A DNA stretch of 31,701 nt from CAZMXS01 sp964570325 (lineage in GTDB: Bacteria; Verrucomicrobiota; Kiritimatiellia; CAIQIC01; CAZMXS01). Of this stretch, positions 18,001 to 24,829 are shown piece after piece (positions within the stretch are counted from its first letter, which is position 1; every line of letters starts with the position of its first letter). The notes under the pieces are model-generated. The model was not told the origin of the DNA, searched no databases, and worked only from the letters and a program-made list of their open reading frames with translations. The stretch covers positions 1-31,701 of the forward strand of contig CAZMXS010000054.1 in assembly GCA_964570325.1 (NCBI GenBank). The letters are read 5' to 3'. Made by a program: the position numbers and the translations under genes.

Positions 18001-21000
18001 TCGCCAACGGCGGGATTGCCGGTGTCAATGATGACATATAGATCCAGATAACCATCCTCGGCATAGCCCTGCAAATCTTGAAGATCAATGCGGAAGTAGA
18101 ACTTGCCGTCGGCCGCGCCGCCATCATGGGCATAGAACGCGACAATGTCGCGCGAACTGTCGAAGCCGTCCCAGGCGCGATAGATGTCCACCGCCTGGCT
18201 GCCGCCGTTGTTGTAATCGTCCAGGGCAATCAAGTCGGCGGCGGTCCAGTCCGTGAACTCCTGATAATTGGTGACGCCGTTCACCACACCCAGGGCCGCG
18301 CCGCGGCCAATTACGATCGAGCCGGCCGGCGGCGGTACGCCGGTGTCCGCGTAACGCGGATTGGTGCCGTTGGCCAATTCGACCGCGTTGTTGAAGCCAT
18401 CGGCGTCAGGATCCCCCGCGGCGCCGTTGGTCGGGTTGCCGTCGTTCGGAGCGGCCGTGCGCAGGCTGTTGGTGCCGTTGTCAAGCGGATCGAGATTGTT
18501 CTGCGTCTCCCAGCCGTCCGGCAAGCCGTCGCCATCGGTGTCCGCCTTGAGCGGGTCGGTTTCGGTCCACTCCTCGGACGCGTCATAGACGCGATTGGTG
18601 TTGGCGTCACCGTCAATGCGGCCGTTGAAGTTCTTGTCCTCGCCATAGCCATCGGTCAGGCCGTCATCGTCCGAGTCCGAATCGTTTGGATTGGTCTCGG
18701 TCCAGGTCTCGCCGGTGTCCATCCGGTTGTTGGGCCAGGCGCGGCCCAACCACGGATCCCAGGTCGGGTCTATTGTCTGGCCGTCACCGTCCACCCAGCC
18801 GTTACGATTGGCGTCCTCGATCCCGTCCGGCAGGCCGTCGTAGTCGGTGTCGGGGTTGGCCGGGTCGGTCATCGAACCATATAACTGGCGGGCGCGATCA
18901 CCGCCCTGGCTGAGACTGCTGACACCCGGAACCTTGTCGTAGTTATCCAGCGTGTTGAAGAATGGCGGGTCCAGGTCGGGCCGGAAGTTTTTCCAGCCGT
19001 CGCCGTTGGTGTCGGCGTTGGTGTCCGTGTTGCCGGAGGCATTGCGCCAGCCCAGTTCGAGGCCGTCCGGCAGGCCGTCGCCGTCGGTGTCCGGACTTTG
19101 CGGGTTGGAACGGCCGTAGGCATAATACACGTGGACATCGCCATTGTTCCACGTCTCGGAATTGGAGGCCGGCAGAGCGGTGGCGGTTGTTTCAGAGGTG
19201 TCGCTGAGCCCGTCGTCATCGTCATCGTAATCGTTAGTCAGGGCGTTGACCCATTCGCGCTTGACCACCGTGGCGTTGCGCGCGGCGGAGTTGGACACGC
19301 CGCCGTAGGTGCCGACCGTGGCGGTAAAACGGTACTGGCCGGGCAGCAGATTGGTCCAGCGATATTCCCAGAACTTCGTGCTGCCCTCATTGGTGACGGA
19401 CAGCAATCCCATGCCGCCATTGTTGGTGCCGAGGTAGCCCGTCGGCGCAAAGTTAAACGCCACACTGACCGTCGCGCCGTTCGTACCGGTGGCGATGCGC
19501 ACGTTGGTCTGCCGCTGCTCGTTCGAGGGGCTGACCACGTCGGGGATGATGATCTCGACCGGGTTGCCGTCCGGCCCGTACTCGGCCGGCTCGACAATCG
19601 CGATGTAAGGCGCCTCGGCGGCCGGCGCCGCCTTGACCAGTCGGTTGGCCAGCAATGTGGACTGGCTGGGCCGCTCCATCGTCACCTCGATGCCATGCAG
19701 CCAGTCCGGGTCGCCGTTGTACAGGTTGCCCAGTGTAAACGCGAGCGCATGGTAATCGGCGGTGTCGTTGTATAGAATATCGTAATCGGATCGGCTCTGG
19801 GCGACACCGCCGGTGGTCCGGCCGGACTCGCTGCTCTGAATCTTGATCAGCATTCGGTCAATCAGTTGCTGCTCGGTCAGGCCATCGGCAAGCGATTTGG
19901 TGAAGTAAACCTTCATTACGTAGCCGCTGCTGACCAGGTCGCCATCTTTCTGCGGCCAGGCAACGAACATCCGCACATCCGGTCCCCAGGTGTAAACCGT
20001 ACGCGTAAGCGTCGTGAAATGACCGGAGGCATCGGTGTGATTGGTGAATACACCGCGCCCGGCGGAGCTGAGTTCGCGCAGGCGCACCTTGATCGTCGCG
20101 TTGCTGCCGCCCGGGGGGATGTTGTTGTAGTTGAAGCGCCACTCGCGCGGATAACGCGTGGAGACTTCATAGGGGGTGGTCGCGTAAGCCGGAACCCATG
20201 ACTCGCCGATGTTTGCGTCCCATATCCCGTTGCCGTTGAGATCGTTGAAGGCCTCGCCGGTATCGCGCGCGCCGTTGCTGTTGCTGTCGGTGTAGGGCTC
20301 GAAGCCGTTGCCGTTGCCATTGGCCACGCCGGTCGCGATGTCGTCGTTGTTCGGATCCGCGTCGTCAATGTGGAACCATACCTCGACCACGCTGGGATCG
20401 GAGCGAACCACAACGCCGTACTGCTGCCCGCCGAGCGATTCGCCATTGCTGGCCGGGTAGAGAATGACGCCGGTCGGGCAGAGCGCATCGTAGTAGAAGG
20501 TTTGTTTGAACGTATTGTAAATCGCGGCCCGATTGTCGCGCTCCAGGAAGGGGCGCGCGCAAATGATGTGGAACCCCTCGACCAATCCCGTCGCAATGGG
20601 ACCATAGTCATAATGCGGCTGATACACCACGGAACCGGGATTGAAATTGGTAATGTCCCAGACACCCATCATCGAAGTTTTCTTGGCCACCTCGACCGAA
20701 CCACCCGGCCAGACCACCTGCCAGGGCGCGTAAATGCCGCCATCCTGCTGCCGGAAGCCGCCGATCTTGTAACGGAAAACCGTGCCGCTGGGCATGGCCG
20801 GCAGCGTCACTTTCCACCAGTCCCGCACATTCCCATCCTCGGTCTGAGTATGGTCCCAGTCGAAATTGAGCGTGCGGGTCTCGCCCTGCCCCTCACCGCC
20901 GGCCCCCTCCGGCCAGGTTGTGCCGTTGGTGGTGTAATAGAGCACCATGCGATTGATGTTGAACTGATAGCCGCTCTTGACCCACAGCACCACGCTGGTG

Positions 21001-23318
21001 CCGATGGCGTTTTGTGGCAACGGCCAGAAGTGTTTCGCGCCGGTGTCGGTTTGCCCCTCGGCCTGGTGCCAGATCCAGCTTGCGGTCTCGGAATTGTCCC
21101 AGTCGTTGACGCCGTTGCTGTGGTTGGTGTTGAAGCCCGCGCGGCCGATCGTGGCGATGTAGGTTTCGGCCCCGGCGGAACCGATCTTGTCGCGCACGGA
21201 ATCGGCGGCCGCGAATTTCTCCTTGTGCTGGCGCAGGACGAAACGCGCCTGTTCGTAACCCAGGAAGCAGTCGTTGGCCAGCGCGGGCGCATTGTCGCGC
21301 AGGTCGCCGGACTGCGGCCCCAACCCCATCTGGGAATTGATGTTGACGCCGCCATCCAGGCGGATCAGCACATTCTTGGCCGATCCATCCACGCGCGCGG
21401 CGATCCGAATGTTCGTCGGCGACGTGATCCGCGGGATCGAGTAGGTGTAAGCATAATCCGTTGCGTTCGTGTCCGCGACGCCATACGGATTGAAGTTCGC
21501 GTCACCGTCCGGGCCGTCGCGGCGCACATAGGACATCATACCGGCTTCGCGGCCGTTTTCATAGATTGTGATCGGCCGGCCGCCCGCGCAGTTCCAGAGG
21601 AACGAGTCGTCCGGATTCTTCCACGAGAAGAGGAAATAACCGCCCGCCGGCACAACCACCTCATTCAGTTGCGAGGCGTACTTGTAGAACCCGCCGCCAT
21701 AGGAAGAATAGTTGTACAGATAGGCGTCGCTGCCGCCGCCGGTGTGCGGGAAGCTGAGGTTGCCGCGGATGTCGCGCGCCTGCCCGGCGGAATAATTATC
21801 GTTGAGCATGACCAACAGTGTAACCTTGTCCGCGTCGGTGCTGCCGCCCTGCCGCCAGTCAAGGCGCTCCCAGGCGACATAGTCGCCGTCCGACCAGACG
21901 CCGCGTTGATAGCCGCGCGCGAATTGCTCGTGAACGTAGAGTAGGTTGGGCACCCGGTTGTCGCCCCACTGGCCCAGAAAGGCTGTATTGGCGTGCCGCG
22001 GAAAGGCGCCGCCGCTTTCGCCCAGCGTACCGGCATGATGATTGCCGTCGGTATAGATCAGGCCGAGGCCGGCACGGGTAAAATAGAAGCAGTGCTGAAG
22101 CTCGCGCCGAGCGGCATAGTCGTTGTCGTGGCTCTGGGCGTGCATCACACCGGTATTAGGCGAGAATCCGCCGTAGCCGGGCGAATCGTAGCCATTCAGT
22201 CCGGCCCACGGACTGCCCAGCCGGCCGTTGAGTTCGTTGCGCAGCGGGTTATCCACCAGCCGCATCCCACGATCCACGTAGTCGCCGTAGCCCGGCGGTT
22301 CGCCAAGATGCTCGCCGAAGATCATCAGGTCGTCACGGTTGTTCTCGGTCTCGAACAACGAGTCGCGATGGTTCGCATCGCTGAACCCGCGGGTGAGATT
22401 GAATTGGCGCTGCGCCTGGCCGGTGTAGCCGTAGTCGCTCTCGTCCTTGCCCGCGCCGCTGGCGCCGAAGAAATCGGCGCGCACATGTTTGACGGCATCG
22501 AGCCGCAGGCCGTCGCAACGGGTGCGGTCAACCAACCAGCGAACGGCGCGGTTGAGGAAGTCCTCGACGCGTTCGGCATAAAACGCCGAGTTGCTGGCGA
22601 GATAGCCGACGGTAATGCCGTTGCTGGCGCCGAAGCCGACATAGGTTCCATTGGTCAGGTAGCAGTAATATTCAGGGTTATAGGGCTGACGCAGGTAGCG
22701 GATCTTGGGCCACCAGGAACCCTCGGAATAGCCGTGGTTCTCGTTCCAGTCACCCGGTTCCTGCGCGGTGTCAATCAAGTCGGCAAGGCCGAGGTTCTGA
22801 ACCTGCCAGGCGCTGTTCCAATCGCGCGTGTTGTCCCATTTGCGATAGAATCCGGCCTCGGTAACGCGCAGGTGAAAATCCTCGGGCACCATACCGGGGT
22901 AGATGTCAATCGGGGTCCACTCGTCATAACCGGGAATGCTGAACGCCCGGTGGTTCATGATGTTGTCGAAATAGATACGGATGCCGAAGCGATGCGCGGT
23001 CTCCATCAAAATGAGCAGTTCCGCCTCGGTGCCGTAGCGCGTACGATAACTGCCGCACTGGTCCTTCCCACCCAGATCGAAGGGATCCCAGAGATCGTAG
23101 CCCACTGACAAACCGCCGCTGCCTTTGGTCGGCGGCGGCAGCCAGATCGAGCTGTAGCCGGCCTCGGCCAACTCGGGCATCTTTTCGGTGATCTCCACCC
23201 AACTGGTGTTGAAATACTGGACCATTGCTTCAGGCCATGCCGGGACCACGCCTGCCAGTAACAACCCTGGAATGACCAGCACCCGCCACCACCCCCACCG
23301 TCGCCGCGTCTCATTCAT
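15024..23318 (-). CDS. Giant secreted GH13 alpha-amylase fused to DOMON-like and GH57-like domains
   Basis: A 2,764-residue exported protein. A signal peptide covers about residues 1-30. The GH13 domain (about 31-590) has all four conserved regions: D118..N122-H123 in DNIMNH, R272 and nucleophile D274 in GLRLDAVKH, acid E336 in FGEHLG, and H397-D398 in SHDND. It should therefore cut alpha-1,4-glucan. Beta-rich segments follow, with an EF-hand-like stretch (about 997-1035) and thrombospondin-3-like repeats (about 1363-1655). A DOMON-like domain (about 1665-1905) comes next. The GH57-like domain has HGNQ (H1947), nucleophile motif WTPER (E2077) and SNWEDFG (N2174, where Asp is expected), then a beta-sandwich tail. 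More calcium repeats (about 2630-2680) and a small terminal beta domain end it. Ribosome site GGGGAGG lies eight bases before the ATG. The second half is a paralog of the 24830-28243 gene. The GH13 call is strong; the GH57-like call is by motif. Confidence 0.88.
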   Translation of the reverse strand: MNETRRRWGWWRVLVIPGLLLAGVVPAWPEAMVQYFNTSWVEITEKMPELAEAGYSSIWLPPPTKGSGGLSVGYDLWDPFDLGGKDQCGSYRTRYGTEAELLILMETAHRFGIRIYFDNIMNHRAFSIPGYDEWTPIDIYPGMVPEDFHLRVTEAGFYRKWDNTRDWNSAWQVQNLGLADLIDTAQEPGDWNENHGYSEGSWWPKIRYLRQPYNPEYYCYLTNGTYVGFGASNGITVGYLASNSAFYAERVEDFLNRAVRWLVDRTRCDGLRLDAVKHVRADFFGASGAGKDESDYGYTGQAQRQFNLTRGFSDANHRDSLFETENNRDDLMIFGEHLGEPPGYGDYVDRGMRLVDNPLRNELNGRLGSPWAGLNGYDSPGYGGFSPNTGVMHAQSHDNDYAARRELQHCFYFTRAGLGLIYTDGNHHAGTLGESGGAFPRHANTAFLGQWGDNRVPNLLYVHEQFARGYQRGVWSDGDYVAWERLDWRQGGSTDADKVTLLVMLNDNYSAGQARDIRGNLSFPHTGGGSDAYLYNYSSYGGGFYKYASQLNEVVVPAGGYFLFSWKNPDDSFLWNCAGGRPITIYENGREAGMMSYVRRDGPDGDANFNPYGVADTNATDYAYTYSIPRITSPTNIRIAARVDGSAKNVLIRLDGGVNINSQMGLGPQSGDLRDNAPALANDCFLGYEQARFVLRQHKEKFAAADSVRDKIGSAGAETYIATIGRAGFNTNHSNGVNDWDNSETASWIWHQAEGQTDTGAKHFWPLPQNAIGTSVVLWVKSGYQFNINRMVLYYTTNGTTWPEGAGGEGQGETRTLNFDWDHTQTEDGNVRDWWKVTLPAMPSGTVFRYKIGGFRQQDGGIYAPWQVVWPGGSVEVAKKTSMMGVWDITNFNPGSVVYQPHYDYGPIATGLVEGFHIICARPFLERDNRAAIYNTFKQTFYYDALCPTGVILYPASNGESLGGQQYGVVVRSDPSVVEVWFHIDDADPNNDDIATGVANGNGNGFEPYTDSNSNGARDTGEAFNDLNGNGIWDANIGESWVPAYATTPYEVSTRYPREWRFNYNNIPPGGSNATIKVRLRELSSAGRGVFTNHTDASGHFTTLTRTVYTWGPDVRMFVAWPQKDGDLVSSGYVMKVYFTKSLADGLTEQQLIDRMLIKIQSSESGRTTGGVAQSRSDYDILYNDTADYHALAFTLGNLYNGDPDWLHGIEVTMERPSQSTLLANRLVKAAPAAEAPYIAIVEPAEYGPDGNPVEIIIPDVVSPSNEQRQTNVRIATGTNGATVSVAFNFAPTGYLGTNNGGMGLLSVTNEGSTKFWEYRWTNLLPGQYRFTATVGTYGGVSNSAARNATVVKREWVNALTNDYDDDDDGLSDTSETTATALPASNSETWNNGDVHVYYAYGRSNPQSPDTDGDGLPDGLELGWRNASGNTDTNADTNGDGWKNFRPDLDPPFFNTLDNYDKVPGVSSLSQGGDRARQLYGSMTDPANPDTDYDGLPDGIEDANRNGWVDGDGQTIDPTWDPWLGRAWPNNRMDTGETWTETNPNDSDSDDDGLTDGYGEDKNFNGRIDGDANTNRVYDASEEWTETDPLKADTDGDGLPDGWETQNNLDPLDNGTNSLRTAAPNDGNPTNGAAGDPDADGFNNAVELANGTNPRYADTGVPPPAGSIVIGRGAALGVVNGVTNYQEFTDWTAADLIALDDYNNGGSQAVDIYRAWDGFDSSRDIVAFYAHDGGAADGKFYFRIDLQDLQGYAEDGYLDLYVIIDTGNPAVGEYSLPDSADMVTEMRWEAAVAVYGGNNGRVYVDTQRANNSLSALDDLTPYGVVARDQNTANGFKEAYFNSELDAVEFSISRQALLDAGWNGLNPADLNFQVFTMKDGTQNSPVGPGDIGYRNDLRDSLTDDWVCSDYWRDQDNIIQNGRLYSWVGLSAGDANDRGKAAKVAFVAHGNQAIQPGSVIQNLVNNGSGAGYYRPLVPHAVYRQPLNLHITPTLAAAIQWARVDTNISPAWRDGPALNAWIAELIRTNVVHLLGSTFSDHMLPYFTSAFNNDNANLARDYLQTIYGVTFTSNTVFWTPERLVDADVLGKVLGMGYRSTLIDQNTHMWSWFGRNTALSDDGYRINRIHGVDCFVINNDASRYRFLNTDQGLNMPLRELFSRRARSGTQDQVVTLFSNWEDFGANASADAYDKNVRWIANHPWVQAVALEEVATGQVDLTGDGHGDDWWRIDRGAATLSKQGHDWVNHSSQGNYDNWYVGSALEEGLQGKVFEVRPGVNVPQAYGMVYFSGIISSAWQAVSTITNVQVARLARSALHASVFQTAWHEEDNNNLSRFSTGDYMYPDTSWNSLIGFAKHAQSQSRFAAIYKRLDQWAGSAAGLGAATNAAQDVDLDGENEYLLYNDRLFTVFERCGGRMVGAWVRNPADGGIYQVVGNVVGYSGSETEWEGAYNVETNWNVTAFRTSCFKDWWAGTTAYVNDLYGFTNWTNGWRIASTNGKIIKTVTLAPASGKLEARYQVNSGLNGGVLYVRHGLTPNLASLLTDGQAYLGAERPAGGVMSLTNSGGGAAVSAAIGYADAGHNTGFNLLANDDNPAQGVAFYTINMRNQAQTHQVELVGTNDFMFALEFAAQTASADADGDGIPDDYETQHFGSPANASGITDYDHDGMLDWQEYVAGSNPTNPNSVFVVSNFQRQPASGFRFDIPTISNRRYSVWYANGSLSNNARWVQATNFMGSGSTVVWTDDGSATDPDPPYVTNRQYRVRVGLQ
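18355..19234 (-). repeat. Array of thrombospondin-3-like calcium-repeat codons inside the giant amylase gene
   Basis: At least six imperfect copies encode DxDxDGLxDG..E-type repeats, for example DTDGDGLPDGLE, DTDYDGLPDGIE, DSDDDGLTDGYG, DTDGDGLPDGWE and DPDADGFNNAVE. The spacing between copies is irregular. Such repeats bind calcium and form rod-like linkers. Here they separate the GH13 half from the DOMON/GH57-like half, roughly residues 1363-1655. Related repeats recur near 15300-15430 and in the 24830-28243 gene near 25080-25330. Confidence 0.8.
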
Positions 23319-23378
23319 TCGCCAAGCCTCCCCAAAAAACCTGCCGCCCGAACCCGCAAGTTCACGTCGGCCGCACAG

Positions 23379-23394
23379 AGTAAAGCGCTTTACT
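23379..23394 (-). promoter_or_regulatory. Perfect LacI-family-type operator upstream of the giant amylase gene
   Basis: AGTAAAGCGCTTTACT is a perfect 16-base palindrome centred on CG, 61 bases before the amylase start. The AAnCGnTT core fits LacI/GalR-family regulators. It overlaps the expected transcription start of the candidate promoter at 23397-23424, a classic place for repression. A closely similar site precedes malQ (4858-4871). It also lies in the divergent region before the SGNH lipoprotein gene. Confidence 0.6.
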
Positions 23395-23396
23395 TA

Positions 23397-23424
23397 AACA
23401 TACATACCCGCTATCAACACGCAA
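23397..23424 (-). promoter_or_regulatory. Candidate sigma-70 promoter for the giant amylase gene
   Basis: On the minus strand TTGCGT (23424-23419) and TATGTT (23402-23397) are spaced by 16 bases. The predicted start of transcription falls within the palindrome at 23379-23394. Confidence 0.4.
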
Positions 23425-23489
23425 GTTAAGCCACAATCAGACCCGCAGAGATTTAGACCGTTTCGATCGGGAAATGATCGAAAAACCCC

Positions 23490-23517
23490 TTTTACAAAAC
23501 ACGCTTTGCGGTATACA
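23490..23517 (+). promoter_or_regulatory. Candidate promoter for the SGNH lipoprotein gene
   Basis: TTTTAC (23490-23495) and TATACA (23512-23517) are spaced by 16 bases, 49 bases before the ATG at 23567. This is a pattern match in a locally AT-rich stretch. Confidence 0.35.
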
Positions 23518-23566
23518 TATTCCTGTGCGCGGAATGGGGTAATCACGCTCAACCAAAGGAAGGCCA

Positions 23567-24220
23567 ATGAAAAAAAGGTTTGCGCGCGGGTTGCAAGTGC
23601 TGTTGATGGCCATGGTAATGGCGCTGGTTTTGCCGGGGTGCGACGGCGGCGGCGGGGGCGGCATCAGCTTTTCCGATATTGGCGATAACGACATCAATAC
23701 GCTGGTCGCGCTGGGCGACAGCATTACCAAGGGCGGTATTTCCGGTTCTGGCGCGCCCTACCCCGCGCGCCTCGGCGCCGCGCTTGGCAAGACGGTTGCC
23801 AATGAGGGCCGCGCGGGCGAGGAATCCGGCTCCGGCCGGGCGCGCATCGGCGGAGTGTTGAGTCGTTACAAGCCTTGCGGCATCATCATCCTCTATGGCG
23901 CCAACGATATCCTCCACTTCAACAGCCCGGAATCCATCATCGCCAACTTGCGCAAGATGATCCAATCGGCCAAGGCGAATAAGACGGTACCCATCGTCGG
24001 CACATTGACCCCGATGGCCGATTGGCATGTCATTTTTCAGCAGGATGTGGACCTGCTCAACACGATGATCCGTCAGATGGTGCCGCAGGAGGGCGCGTAT
24101 CTCGTGGATTTCGCCAAGGAATTCGGCAATGGCGCCGGTCTGCTGTTGGAGGATGGTCTGCATCCCAATGACGCCGGCAACGGGGTCATGTCGGCTGCGG
24201 CTTACGACCGGATCAAGTAA
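23567..24220 (+). CDS. SGNH/GDSL-family esterase lipoprotein
   Basis: A 217-residue exported lipoprotein. The signal peptide ends in the lipobox LPGC, with lipidated C25, followed by a run of six Gly that acts as a tether. The SGNH hydrolase blocks are all present: block I GDSIT with nucleophile S52, block II with G81 (NEGRAGE), block III GAND with N113, and block V DGLHP with D196 and H199. Such enzymes remove acyl or acetyl groups from lipids, peptidoglycan or polysaccharides at the cell surface. The ribosome site AAGGAAGG precedes the ATG. The gene is divergent from the giant amylase gene and shares its control region, including the palindrome at 23379-23394. Its substrate cannot be told from sequence; deacylation of a glycan used by the neighbours is one idea. 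Confidence 0.88.
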   Translation: MKKRFARGLQVLLMAMVMALVLPGCDGGGGGGISFSDIGDNDINTLVALGDSITKGGISGSGAPYPARLGAALGKTVANEGRAGEESGSGRARIGGVLSRYKPCGIIILYGANDILHFNSPESIIANLRKMIQSAKANKTVPIVGTLTPMADWHVIFQQDVDLLNTMIRQMVPQEGAYLVDFAKEFGNGAGLLLEDGLHPNDAGNGVMSAAAYDRIK

Positions 24221-24221
24221 C

Positions 24222-24236
24222 CCGGGCGGCGCCCGG
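24222..24236 (+). terminator. GC hairpin directly after the SGNH lipoprotein gene
   Basis: CCGGGC-GGC-GCCCGG forms a six-base stem with a three-base loop, one base after the TAA stop at 24218-24220. No T-run follows, so it is at best a weak intrinsic terminator or an mRNA 3'-end stabiliser. Confidence 0.4.
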
Positions 24237-24583
24237 CGGCACGAACTAAACCCACGAGCGTGAGCCGGTGCGTCTGCTGGGGTATTACCATTGCACCCGG
24301 AACGGGATTCCTCGGCTCCGGATTCGCCGTTCGCTTTACAATAAAAGATCAAGCGCCAAGCGGTAATCACTCGCCCGCTATGCGTCACCGATGTCTTCTG
24401 ACGGCTATCCGTCCACCCCACCCAACTTCCCTTTCGCGGATTTCGCGTCTCGCATAGTTACGCGCTCTCGTCCCAATCAGCGGCCCTGTCCGGCGCCTGC
24501 GCCCACTCGAAGGTGGACGCCAAGGAAAGCATTTGCGGTTGGCTCGTGGTGCAAACGGGCGGGACACCCGCGCTCCGTTTTGT
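24237..24583. other. 347-base stretch without a convincing gene
   Basis: It lies between the convergent SGNH lipoprotein gene and the 78-residue gene. Short open frames (up to about 80 codons) lack ribosome sites and plausible protein composition. It holds two TTTCGCG words nine bases apart (24432-24447), a single half-site CGCTTTAC (24332-24339) like that of the amylase operator, and copy 2 of the short repeat (24557-24576). It may be decayed sequence. Confidence 0.5.
24557..24576. repeat. Short GC-rich interspersed element, copy 2, possible terminator hairpin
   Basis: Read on the minus strand it is GGAGCGCGGGTGTCCCGCCC, matching copy 1 (14990-15009) at 15 of 20 positions, with transitions only. 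The core GCGGG-ACA-CCCGC (24559-24571) forms a five-base stem with a three-base loop. It lies eight bases after the stop of the 78-residue gene, where it could end transcription of the GH57-like operon. Confidence 0.45.
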
Positions 24584-24820
24584 TCAACGCAACAAGTAGA
24601 GCACCGCGCCGATCATGGCGGCAAAGATCATGACCAGCAACGCAATCTGGTTGATCGTAAGCTGTCGGCGCGAGCCCCAAGGATCCCGTTTGATCGTGCG
24701 ATCCCCCGGAACCGCATACCGGTTCTTCACCGGCGACGGCCCAAACATCTCCTTCAAAATCATCACGGCGGTCAAGGCGCCGCCCAACAGGAAAAGAATG
24801 AGCAGGATATCGCCTAGCAT
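24584..24820 (-). CDS. Small two-helix membrane protein, function unknown
   Basis: A 78-residue protein with two predicted membrane helices (about 3-23 and 56-77). They are joined by a basic, Pro-containing loop, KNRYAVPGDRTIKRDPWGSR. The start ATG has AAGG six bases upstream and lies only nine bases after the stop of the secreted GH57-like gene, so the two are almost certainly co-transcribed. I do not recognise a family. By its shape it could be a small accessory or anchor subunit, but nothing in the sequence ties it to glucan metabolism beyond position. The reading frame is convincing because of the ribosome site, spacing and hydrophobic pattern. Confidence 0.65.
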   Translation of the reverse strand: MLGDILLILFLLGGALTAVMILKEMFGPSPVKNRYAVPGDRTIKRDPWGSRRQLTINQIALLVMIFAAMIGAVLYLLR

Positions 24821-24829
24821 AAGGGGCCT

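Noticed and set aside
18355..19234. CRISPR-like periodic short repeats
   Set aside because: The repeats are imperfect, unevenly spaced and in frame, encoding calcium-binding DxDxDG units. They are protein repeats.
20370..21944. 524-codon plus-strand open frame inside the giant amylase gene
   Set aside because: Antisense shadow of the GH13 protein, whose conserved residues are all on the minus strand.
24332..24339. CGCTTTAC half-site matching the amylase operator
   Set aside because: No second half-site is present and it lies downstream of the SGNH gene, far from any start codon.
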